A DNA stretch of 64,000 nt. It comes from Mactra quadrangularis. Its lineage: Eukaryota > Mollusca > Bivalvia > Venerida > Mactridae. A program made the position numbers and the translations under genes. Positions 1 through 9,730 of this stretch are shown here, piece by piece. A model generated the notes under the pieces. It saw only the letters and a program-made list of their open reading frames with translations. It was not told the DNA's origin and made no database searches. Numbering within the stretch: the first letter of the stretch is position 1; each line of letters opens with the position of its first letter. Where the stretch lies: assembly GCA_025267735.1 (NCBI GenBank), contig CM046299.1, positions 29,241,327 through 29,305,326 on the forward strand, read 5' to 3'.

Positions 1-506
1 ATTTCATAAAAAAGGTTAAATGTCAACCTGGATTGCATAATAGTTCATTATTTTTCCATAACATGGAGTCCAAATCTAGATGAGGCCATCACAATAAAGT
101 TTATGCTTGTGTTTGCAGGAGGGTAGGTTTTGGACCTTTCAGTGAAAAAATATACTAAAGTAATCATAACATACACCTACTAAGTTCAATGCAATAATAT
201 ACATGTACATGCATTTTTGTTCTTAAAAGTGTTGTTGGCCATGACAATGTGTGGTACAGTATTTATGGGGTTATATTAATCAACTTCAATTAATGGTCTA
301 ACATAGTAAGGCAATATATTAAGGCATGCTAGGTTTACTCTGCAATATGTTTTTTTAGTTGTTTTACAATTTAGCATTTACATTTAATTATTTATCAGGC
401 AATAATTAAACATTATTGTTTTATATTCAGATATTTAGTTTAGAGATTACAATATTCAGGTTTATAAAAAATACTTCTAGTTTATATGATGATTTATGTG
501 TCATTA
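1..506. other. AT-rich non-coding stretch
   Basis: No open frame, splice-site pair or repeat structure stands out here. It is AT-rich intergenic or intronic DNA. Confidence 0.5.
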
Positions 507-762
507 TACACTGGGGTCCAAAAGTTTCTGTACAAATTGTTATATTTTTACGTTTTGGAATATATTTAAGCAAACTTTACTAGTCGTTATTAGTTTTACA
601 ACATATATACAGTTTATTATTAACTGTCAACCATGTTCTATCATATACATTTGTATATTTTTATTATAAACCAAATGTGTCTGCATTAATTTTTGCTATA
701 AAAAGATAAAAGAAAATATGGTTCAAAATACAAGTGTAAAGAAACTTTTGGACCCCAGTGTA
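507..762. mobile_element. mariner/Tc1-type MITE, complete, with TA duplication
   Basis: A 252-bp element (509-760) has near-perfect terminal inverted repeats that begin CACTGGGGTCCAAAAGTTTC; the reverse complement sits at the right end (about 740-760). Both ends are flanked by TA (507-508 and 761-762), the target duplication of the Tc1/mariner superfamily. There is no transposase frame, so it is non-autonomous. A more decayed relative lies at 51525-51772. Confidence 0.85.
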
Positions 763-887
763 TTTTGTGGTGCTTATACTACTTGACTTTTTGTGATCAG
801 TGTGATCCAATATATCATAAGAAATGACCATCATGGTGGATTTTCTTAAATAACTTTTAACATTACTTCATTTTCTATGAGATAATG

Positions 888-2217
888 TGGGTTACCCCCT
901 CCTATTAAGGTGGGTCGGTACCTTACTCGGAGGGAAAAACGAAAAAAATATTATGTTCACCGATTAAGATAAAAGTTAGCTAGCAGATACCTTCATGCTT
1001 CTTGTTTGTTTTTCTGGTAACCTTAGCGACGTTGTCGTTTTTTTCACGACGTCACGGACGTCACATTGGTTCGCGCTAAAAACAAGCATGCAAGTACATT
1101 AAACCCATATATTTAAAGTATTGAATGTCCGAGGACAAAGATAATTATACCAAAATGTGTCTGAAACGTTGCTGCATACGAATATTTTGTTTCGATTGTC
1201 TAAATATCACGTCAGTCGTTAAGATTGTACATTTCATCACTGAATTTAGGGTTTTCACGTCTAAAAGGTTTCACCAATTGCCGAGTTATAACGTTTATTT
1301 TCAAATTAATGCAGAACGGTGGTCAAATTCTTATCGCGATTTTTGAAAACTACACACTTTTTGTGTCATTTTAATGAAATAAAAAAGGAAAGTGAACGTT
1401 CTCAGTTTTTCACAATATCGCTTTCAAAGTAAAATTACCTTCAAAACAACAACGTTAATATTACGTTGCGCTGACGTTATGATTTTGCGTTATGTGTGTA
1501 ATTTTCTTGTAAATTTGATTTTGTAGTTTCTTTCCAGTTTTTTATTAATTTCTTGTGACACTCAGCATCTGATCTGTTCAAAATTAGTCAATCAAAGTCC
1601 GCTTCTACTTATTTTTGCAACAAATGCTTTAATCACAACGTCAGCGTAACGTTATATTAACGTCGTTGTAATGAAGGTAATTTTACTTTGAACGCGATAT
1701 TGTGAAAAACTGAGAACGTTCACTTTCTTTTTTTATTTCATTAAAATGACACAAAAAGTGCGTAGATTTCAAAAATCGCGATTAGAATTTGGCCACCGTT
1801 CTGCATTAATTTGAAAATAAACATTATAACTCGGCAATTGGTGAAACCTTTTAGACGTGAAAACCCTAAATTCAGTGATTAAATGTACAATCTTTAAGAC
1901 TGACGTGATATTTGGATGATCGGAACAAATGATTGTAGGCAACAACATTTCAGAAACATTTTGGTATAATTATCATTGACCTTGGACACTCAATATCTCA
2001 AATATGTGGGTTTAATGTACTGGCATGCCTGTTTTTAGCGCGAACCATTGTGACGTCCGTGACGTCGTGAAAAAAACGACAACGTCGCTAAGGTTACCAG
2101 AAAAACAAACAAGAAGCATGAAGGTATCTGCCTGCCAACTTCTATCATAATCGGTGAACAAAATATATTTTTCGTTTTTCCCTCCGAGTAAGGTACCGAC
2201 CCACCTTAAGTAACCCA
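888..2217. mobile_element. Foldback element with about 600-bp inverted arms
   Basis: The sequence from about 888 to 1490 returns as its reverse complement at about 1625-2217, including the tip (TGGGTTAC / GTAACCCA), the segment around GGTGGGTCGGTACC, the CGTCACGGACGTCAC segment and the inner part around GAACGTTCTCAG. Only about 140 bp of spacer separates the arms, so the unit would snap back into one long hairpin. Arms differ by scattered substitutions and small indels. Short open frames at 1125-1346 (+) and 2012-2218 (-) lie inside the arms and look accidental. Superfamily is unclear; no convincing target duplication was found. Confidence 0.85.
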
Positions 2218-2689
2218 TGTGTAGATGGTCAATTTGAAAAAAAAAAATCTGTTAAAATTGAAAAAAAAATGCTGTTTCACTCCTTTAAAGTGCTGTGGGT
2301 TTTTTTTCAAATGAATTCTCTACATATGTAGATATGAGACTGATCGAGTGTGTATAAAATCAACATAGAACTGAAGATAACCATTCTACTATTTTAATCC
2401 CTCAGCCACACTTGTTCTTTATTTTGGCAGCTTCTCTATGTTGATTTGACTAATTGACGGAATTTATTAGTCTTCCACATAATTATATTAAGTTGACAAA
2501 AGGACATGAAACTTATTATTGATTCATTAACTTATTGTTGGCATATGAAGGCTTAAGTGATTGATTGTATATCACTTTTACTGTTAAACACAAAGTCATA
2601 TTTGTTTGTTCATATATACATTATCAGATTTCAGTTTTCTCTCATGCATAGAAACCAGACTTCAGGAAACCTGGTTTAATTTTCTGATA
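2218..2689. other. AT-rich non-coding stretch
   Basis: Contains A and T runs but no gene-like structure. It separates the foldback element from the hAT-type element. Confidence 0.5.
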
Positions 2690-3397
2690 CAATAAAGTAG
2701 GGCTGTCACGATATACTGATATATTGCATTATCTTACCTCATACAGAATACTTGTTTTTCATTGGCCGAGAGCGGTCACGTGCTGACCATGTATTATCCC
2801 ATATTAGGTCAGTAGATTCTAATATCCAGTCAGTAACAAAATTTATAAATGATAGCGCTGACGAAAATTCAGATGGGGGTACTCGGTAAGATAAATTCGT
2901 TACACAGTCAGTTACTGACCGGATACGGTGTGATACCGGGTCAGTGAATAAATATTGGGCTCGAGCTACGCTCTCACCCAATATTAATTTACTGACCCGG
3001 TATCACACCGTATCCGGTCAGTAACTGACTGTAACTAATAATACACAGTTGCAGCAATACGTACTGAAATACGATTTTAATGTGCCAGTATTTGGCTATA
3101 TTTTTTATTTCATTGGAAAATTCTTTCCTTTGCGAAATAAAGTAGCCAAACATCATTTTTTCCATTGTTCATTCCATCTAACCTTAAGTTACAAGAATTT
3201 AACTGACTGGGGAGTGTCTCTGTCCTAAATGACTGTAAATACTTAAAGAGGCTAGATTCTATCAGTAGCTGCATATAAGATTTGCAATTTTTCTTTAAAT
3301 ACATCGGCACAACCAATTTAAAGCCCTCTATATTGTGGTATGTATCGCAATATTCTGCGGTATGCTTCTGGCGTATCGTGACAGCTCTACAATAAAG
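2690..3397. mobile_element. hAT-type non-autonomous element with 8-bp target duplication
   Basis: The element spans 2698-3389. Ends are TAGGGCTGTCACGATA and the reverse complement of TAGAGCTGTCACGATA (one mismatch). They are flanked by the identical octamer CAATAAAG at 2690-2697 and 3390-3397, as expected for hAT transposition. No transposase is encoded; small open frames at 2739-2981 (-) and 3110-3316 (-) look fortuitous. An internal hairpin with about 54-bp arms (2904-2957 and 2978-3031) lies within it. Confidence 0.85.
2904..3031. repeat. Internal long hairpin inside the hAT-type element
   Basis: The left arm starts ACAGTCAGTTACTGACCGG and runs to TATTGGGC at 2957. The right arm (2978-3031) is its near-perfect reverse complement, with a spacer of about 20 bp that contains CTCGAGCTACGCTCT. 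The arms contain further short palindromic units (CAGTCAGTTACTGAC). Confidence 0.85.
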
Positions 3398-3497
3398 TGC
3401 CTTGAAGTATTATGGTATATGGTTTATATAATTATGTGTGTAAACTGTGTTGTCACAGTATGTAGATGTTCACATTATGGGGAGAAGGATATGTAAG

Positions 3498-3600
3498 TGG
3501 CCAGATAGCTCAGTTGGGAGGGCACTCGCCTTTGAAGAGTGGGTCCTGGCTTAAGAGTCCTAGTCAAGCTGCATGTTTTTCTCCCCCTGTGACATTTTTT
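3498..3600 (+). repeat. tRNA-like SINE head, fragment
   Basis: TAGCTCAGTTGG at 3507-3518 is a perfect RNA polymerase III A box, but the expected B box (GGTTCGANTCC) is degraded to GGCTTAAGAGTCC. The following GCTGCATGTTTTTCTCCCC is like the body of a short SINE. It is not a functional tRNA gene. Confidence 0.6.
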
Positions 3601-3717
3601 CTATTTTAGAATATATTCAATTTTGTGTCTTCTCCTAGTGCTTTATAATTAATCTATAGCTTGTTCACATTGACCTCAGACCAGGAATGTGGTTTTAAAT
3701 CTAAATATCCTATATAT

Positions 3718-3905
3718 AGTAGAGACAGTAGTCCAGTGGTTGAACACTTGCTTAGGGGTTGAGAGGGATTGAGTTTCAATATCAACAGGGTCACTACCTA
3801 TTTTCTGGAGAACGAAATTTACCTGTGATTACTTCACTCCTAGGTGTAAATGGTCTAATTGTGTGGCACCAACTTGTTGGCTGCTCATAAGTGTAGTGAA
3901 AGACT
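3718..3905 (+). repeat. Dispersed tRNA-derived repeat, family D, copy 1
   Basis: This segment (AGTAGTCCAGTGGTTGAACACTTGCTTA and onward to a degenerate B box, then TTACACCTAGG-like body) has relatives in opposite orientation at 27299-27492 and 29560-29762. Shared parts are the 'account-type' head, the CTTAGGGATC-like segment and the GTGTAAATG-like body. Confidence 0.5.
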
Positions 3906-4109
3906 TCCAGGGAAGATTTAAAGATAGATACCAGTGACCCAATGATTATAGGTGTAAAATCAGTGAACATGTATCAGCATCAAATGTAAACTGTTTTACT
4001 TACTGCTCCATTGTTGGAAGCTTGTATGACAATCTATCATTATTTGTAGTCTATAGTTACCTGATAACATGTTACCATGGTTACAGGTTGAAACCATGTT
4101 GTTTTTGAT

Positions 4110-4406
4110 ATAGCCCACCTGGATAGCGGGTAGTGCACAAGTTCACTTGTGGTAGGTTCCATTCTCAGGCAGGTCATACTTTCGTGGAGCTTGGTCATGA
4201 AATAGTTTCTACCGCCATTCTCCCTCCTACCACTGATTCTAAATCATGTAGGACTGTAGTCAGTCACTGACTGAAGTATGTACCCAGTAGTTGGTTACAC
4301 AGCTAAATTCAGAGATTTAGCCTTTCTAGGAACAGTCAGTAGGTGGACTGACATCTGTGATATAACCTAGACAATGTGTTGCTACGGCTTTATACCCAAC
4401 AAATAA
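4110..4406 (+). repeat. SINE-like repeat ending in an AATAAATAA tail
   Basis: Starts around GCCCACCTGGATAGCGGGTAGTGCAC, passes a degenerate B-box region (GGTAGGTTCCATTCTC) and ends with GCTACGGCTTTATACCCAACAAATAAATAA. The end resembles the 3' end of the other SINE in this window (GATACGGCGTTAAATTCAATAAATAA). No second copy was seen here. Confidence 0.5.
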
Positions 4407-5516
4407 ATAATATGCTTTTGATATGTACCAGTCCATCTCAGGTCAGCATGAAAAAGCTGTAGTTAATAAGTTTTTTGTGCTTACATTAATTTTTTTTGGG
4501 TACTCCTCTCTTATGCAGCTTAAACTCCATTTCATATTTTTGTCTTATTAATGTGAAAAGTTTCATTTGATAAGCTGAGATTGCTTGGTCTATTTTATAT
4601 GTTTTTTGATATTTGTATGCAATGAAATTATGTTGATTGAAAACTAATGAATGATTGGTGAAGACAATGATGATGTCCTGTGTACTTGTAATGTATTGTT
4701 TTATAACATGATGTGCCTTGTCTTATGTTCATCTTAAACATTCAAGTTGTCTATGTCATCTTAAAAACTACTTGCTCTGTAGATGTATAAATTGTACCAG
4801 AATTTACAAATCGGGCATTTGTATTGTAGAGCCAGTTGTATAAGGAAGTCGCTACTTTGCACTTTTGAAAGCCTTTTTTGTGTTGTGCAAGGTTCAAGGG
4901 TGTATAACAAAAACAAACAAACTTATAATGCTAAAATATCGTTTTCTAAGACTTCTTGCTATTTGAAAGCTTGATGATTTTGTTCTAAAAGCTGTTTTTG
5001 ATATACATGGCATATTGTCGTGTTATGTATGGTATATGGTATGTATGCAAATGACTATAATAATGAATTACATAGGTGAAAGGTATTGCTAGATCTGGTA
5101 TGATTATATATGTATTGTGAGGTATGGGTAAATTATAGTTTCAAAACTTACTGTGTACTATTTCCAACATATTTGTATGTATGAAATATATATAATTTTA
5201 TTTTCTGAACTTTGTTGTTGTTTGTATCCCTGATTTTATGATGTGCTGCATTGTGGTGTACAACATTAAAAAAAATCTACTTTAGTTTCTTCATTAAACT
5301 GTGCCAATTCATAGATAACACATCACACCAATACCCAATATTACCATTTTCTTAGTGATCAAATATCAAAATATCATCCAACATTCACTTAGTGCCTATC
5401 AAGATGGCTACCAAACATATCTAATCAGTATCTAAGACATTATTTGGGAAGTTCTTTTACAACTGGTATGCTTAAGGATGAAGAGATTGCAGGTTGAATC
5501 CTGCCAGCAACCCTTC
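4407..5516. other. AT-rich non-coding stretch
   Basis: I see no gene, splice-site-bounded exon or clear repeat. The 63-codon open frame at 4783-4974 has no recognisable features. Confidence 0.5.
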
Positions 5517-6028
5517 CACATAAGGCTAGCATTCCATAGGTCTGTGCTCCATCGTCGGCACCTGTGTCCGCGAATTTTTGCTTATCAAAAATGTTGTTGA
5601 GTGTATTCCATGTGTCCCATCAGTGTCCGTATCGCTTCACATACACAGAAAGTTTGGGAATGCATTTTGTACAGGAAACATGACTCATAGGCAGAAAACA
5701 AATTGCCAAAGATAATTGAGAAAAGAAATTGAAACTGTTAGGATAAAACTAGAGGATTTAAGATGTCACTCATAGCAATCAGGAAGGCACTTCAATAAAA
5801 ATATATGAATTTTAGCAGCAAAATCACTGGAGATAAATGAAGTTGTCTATTTTGTTAAGCAATCTCAGTATCTAACATTAGCCAGTGGTTAAACGGTCAG
5901 AACACTTGATTAGCTTTTATGCTTTATATCAAACAACTTTAAAGAAAACATGGAATACCTCTCACAGAAGTAAACAATGCGGACGACGGAGCATGGAACT
6001 ATGGAATTCTAGCATTAATCATATAAGG
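5517..6028. mobile_element. MITE with about 34-bp imperfect inverted ends
   Basis: The left end at 5524-5562 (GCTAGCATTCCATAGGTCTG and onward through CTCCATCGTCGGCAC) is matched in inverse at 5980-6014 (GGACGACGGAGCATGGAAC and onward to TTCTAGCATT). Homology continues inward through TATTCCATG. A possible imperfect flanking duplication is CACATAAGG / CATATAAGG. No coding capacity. Confidence 0.55.
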
Positions 6029-6044
6029 TGCTTATGTTCTGTTT

Positions 6045-6335
6045 AACCCGGGTCGATAGCGCAGTTGGTAGCGCGCCGGGATTTGGATACTCGTGCCCGA
6101 GGGGGTGCGGGTTCGAATCCCAACTGGGGAGGTTATACCCTTCCATGAAAATTTGACAATGTCGATTTTCCTCCATTGGTTAGATAATATGGAGAAGTTT
6201 CAGGCCTTATGGAAGGGTAGGTGAGTACTGGTTATAGACAATGGTCCAGGAATGCTAGGTTAGGTGCGCTGGACGCCGTGAAATGACCTAAATTGTGTTG
6301 ATACGGCGTTAAATTCAATAAATAATAAAATAATA
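6045..6335 (+). repeat. tRNA-derived SINE, family A, full-length copy
   Basis: A tRNA-like head with an intact A box (TAGCGCAGTTGG, 6057-6068) and an intact B box (GGTTCGAATCC, 6110-6120) is followed by a conserved body (CTTCCATGAAAATTTGACAA, then GAAGGGTAGGTGAGTACTGG) and a tail at GATACGGCGTTAAATTCAATAAATAATAAAA. A second full-length copy lies inverted at 48592-48878 and a 5'-truncated decayed copy at about 51225-51330. Intact A and B boxes mean polymerase III transcription is conceivable. Confidence 0.85.
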
Positions 6336-6454
6336 ATAATGTTTTGTTTACCTCTGTGTAAAAGGGTACCTGCATTGGTGATATGTTAGGAGAGCATGCA
6401 AAAGCATGTTGTACAAAGCTAATTACAAAAAGCCCCTGATCAGCTAGATATGAC

Positions 6455-7500
6455 ATAGGGTTTTACAAAAAAAATATTTTTATTTCCTCGCTCGCTCATA
6501 AAAATTTGGTCAAACCGCTATATAAAGCAAGTGAATAAAGACTTTTTTATTCGTTTTTCTTCACTCGCTCGCCCCATTTTTTTCCAGAAAAATCCATAGA
6601 ACATATGATCAACTTGTTGTGACCTTAGGTTACTCCTTACCTGCTCAGTTTCAGCTCCATCATGGAACTATTGTTTTTTGGGGATCAAAAGCTTGGCATT
6701 GTCTTTTTTCAATGTTAATGAATGCTGCCTCTCCCTGCAATAATGCCTCCTGGCACCAATCTGCTCACAAGAGCTTAGCTTCAGCAAGTTAAAGTTAAAC
6801 TATATTTACTTCAGTAGGGATATGCTTACCCCCTGGTTTCTGTTAGGTCTGTACATACCACCCAGTGTTTTACTATAATTAAAACCAAATCTACTAGTAA
6901 AAAACACACAATCATTTATTTCACATAATTTATTATTTCATTTATCAATCTGTGATTAACAACAACAACAAACATGAACACAGTTCTATAGAGACGTACA
7001 GGTCGTCCACATAAACATTGCGTATACTTGTACATTGCCAGTTTCATTACACACCAATATTTAGGGGGGGGGGTGTTCAGTTTTATAGTTAAGTAATGTG
7101 ACACTTATTCAATAAAAATATCCCCAGGGTTCCCACAAAGATAAGAAATCAAAATTCCCTGACTTTCCCTGATTTTTCCCTGACCAAAATCCTTTTTCCC
7201 TAACCGGTAACAGTGTCAAGTTTTCTCAATCTTTGAGCACTAAATGTATTGTTCAATATTTATATCCTTCCACATATTGATTACTGTTGTACAATTTGGG
7301 AATTATGCAGGAAGGAATTATCCAATGCTATTCTAAAATTTCCAAAAAGAGCTGCACATTATAATCCTCCACAAGCTATTTGATGCACCATCTTAGGCAA
7401 CAACAAGTTGATCATGTGTTCTATGGATTCGCTCACACCTTAATTTTGACAGTTTTTACAAAAAAAAATATTTATTTCCTTGCTCATTCATAAAAAATTG
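6455..7500. repeat. Pair of dispersed repeat fragments
   Basis: A segment at 6460-6510 (TTTTACAAAAAAAATATTTTT, then TTTCCTCGCTCGCTCATAAA) recurs directly at 7452-7500 with a few changes. A neighbouring segment (TCCATAGAACATATGATCAAC, 6592-6624) recurs inverted at 7399-7428. A run of seven to ten G lies near 7063-7072, and CCCTGACTTTCCCTGA-type runs occur at 7155-7200. This looks like fragments of one rearranged repeat family rather than a gene. Confidence 0.5.
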
Positions 7501-8014
7501 GATTAATAAACTCAAATATTAACCTAAATGTGAGTACATAAATGGACTTAAAGGGTTCTGAGAGCTCTTTTTCTTTAAAAATTTTGCCCTCAAAACTGAT
7601 CAATATCTCACTTCAATAATAGTGCAGTACGTACCAACTTCAAACGTCTGTATCTCAGAAACTATTTAGAACACAATACAAAAATTTTGGATTTCTCCAT
7701 GAATAAGGTTTAATTTGATGTGGTTAAAATTTCAGCAAAATCTAAGACTTGAACTGGGATTTTTTTTGTTTTTTGGGTGATTTAATATGGAATGACCCTT
7801 AAGTTGCTTATTTTCATTTAGTATGCATACACTTATCCGAAATGAGAAGTATTTGATAACACATGTCATGCTCAAAATGCAATAAGGCAAAGGGGGCTTA
7901 AACCCCTTTTAACTTCTTCCTGAAGAACTTTGTACTGCATCCAAATCTTTAGACATAAGCATATTTTCAGAGTAAGATGTTATAGAATAACAAGTAAATC
8001 TATGAGATAATGCT
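7501..8014. other. Non-coding stretch
   Basis: No coding or repeat structure that I can support. Confidence 0.4.
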
Positions 8015-8252
8015 TACTAGTGATACCCCCGCAAAAATCTAAAAATATGCGACAAACAGGAAGTAGATGAGCAAGGAGCATGAAATCGCTTGACACCACA
8101 TGGGACTATGGGATGAAGCAATATGCAAAGTATTAGGCTGCTGCATGTTATAGTTGCTGAAAAAACTGCGACCAAAGTTTTGTAACGGACGGACGAACAG
8201 ATGGACAAGGGTAAAACAGTATACCCCCCTCTTCTTCGAAGCGGAGGTATAA
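8015..8252 (-). repeat. Dispersed repeat, family F, copy 1
   Basis: Read on the minus strand it begins TATACCTCCGCTTCGAAGAAG, continues with a GTCCGTCCGTT-type run and a body around CTGCATGTTATAGTTGC, and ends GCGGGGGTATCACTAG. A close copy lies on the plus strand at 45082-45318. Ends with TATACCCCCGC / GCGGGGGTATC are partly inverted, which fits a short DNA transposon derivative. The 101-codon open frame at 8017-8322 (-) is shared with the other copy and reflects the repeat, not a gene. Confidence 0.75.
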
Positions 8253-8542
8253 TAAAGATACCCATAATGATAAATATGAAAAAAGGAACAATAGTTACAT
8301 TATCAAGAGGTATGGTTCTCACTTAAGGCAGCATTATAATTACTTGAAACACAGCCGCTCTGTGACAACAGCCACAGCACACAGATTGATACACTATGAT
8401 ATTGTATGCAAACAAGTGTGGAACTACATAAAACTGTATGAAATCAATAAAGTCCAAAATTAGATTCTAATTATAATTTCAATGAGTAGACACTAGGCAT
8501 TAAATAACAATATTTCTAACACTCATTATTGCCACTAAACAT

Positions 8543-9034
8543 GGGTGGATCAAGTGGGGGGATGTCCTGACCTGCCCTAGAATGTCCAAATTGTAATTGT
8601 CCATTAGTGTATTTCTTGACCGTAAGTCATTTATTAAGTAGCATAAAGCAATTTTTCTCGGTGCTTAACATAGGTATAATGGTTAAGTAGATTTTATTAT
8701 TTACCTCCGGCCTGAAGGCCGGTGGTATATTGGAGTCGTCAGAATCTGATGACCATAGTAGGAGCAGTTCATGATTTCTTTTACTTGCGTCCTCCTTTTT
8801 TATTTATAAATGTTGACAGTGCTAAATTGTAATAATTTTTAGTTTTATAGTACAATAAAAAAATCTTTTTTTTGGGAGGGGGGGGGCATTTTAAAAAACA
8901 TGTTATCCTTAATTTATATCTTAATATGTTGCACCATTTTGCAAAATGTGTATAATAAGGTTGTGGTTTAAAAGTTTTGACTCCTAGAAAAAGTTTGGAC
9001 CCCCCTTAGAAAAAAAATCCTGGATACACCCCTG
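8543..9034. mobile_element. MITE family G, copy 1 (expanded)
   Basis: Begins GGGTGGATCAAGTGGGGGG and ends with an AAAAATCCTGGATACACCCC-like terminus, the two ends being imperfect inverse copies. The body shares the TAAGTCATTTTTAAGTAG, AAGCAATTTTCTCG and AAAGTTTGGACCCCCC segments with copies at 18608-18910, 26621-26802 and 30152-30390. This copy is longer because of an extra segment around 8700-8935 (CCTCCGGCCTGAAGGCCGG, itself a short hairpin). Confidence 0.75.
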
Positions 9035-9730
9035 CTAAATCACAAAGTTTATTTGTCATTAATTTACAACAAAATGACATATTATCCTCAGGATTTAATA
9101 ATTATTGAAAATAGAGAAACCTCATTACAATACAAAAATAACATTTGATTTTTTAGATAAATATACATGTGTACCTATGTAACCTGACTAATATTGGAGG
9201 TGGAAATGTGTATGCAGCACGAACTCAAGCTGCTGGCAGTGAGAGGTCCATGATCTTGGGATCGAATCCAAGTCAGGAAACATTCACACCAGTCAAATTG
9301 ATAATCATATAAATTAATAAATAAATCGAAGTCCACATTCACACTACGGAAATTTTATTTCAAATTTACAACTAAGTAATATCCAAAATATTTATAAATT
9401 GTTCACTGAAAGATCCCATAGATGGCTCTAAGTTTTAAAGTTCAAAGCTTTCGAAAATAGCGAAAATGAAAATATGTGTTGTTAGATCTAAAGCCAGAGA
9501 AGAAGAGCTTCTAGAATTTGTTCGTGCGGGCTTCTTGGAATGTATTTTTCAAATCGAGGCTGGATGAACTTGTTATATATCTAACCTATAAAAGGATTCG
9601 GCATGTAATTAGACACAAGTGATTTTATGATCTTCAACCTCTATAGTATCATCAGTGAACTATTCGTTATAATGTATATTTCATAAACATAACAAGGTAG
9701 TATAGATACAGAGAAACGCCGTAGTGTTCT
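9035..9730. other. Non-coding stretch with a tRNA-like fragment
   Basis: Mostly featureless. Near 9210-9300 a B-box-like GGATCGAATCC follows a CTGGCAGTGAGAGGTCC head, suggesting a decayed SINE fragment. Nothing else is supported. Confidence 0.35.

Noticed and set aside
3498..3575. tRNA gene
   Set aside because: Perfect A box but the B box is degraded and the cloverleaf cannot be closed; a SINE fragment is more likely.
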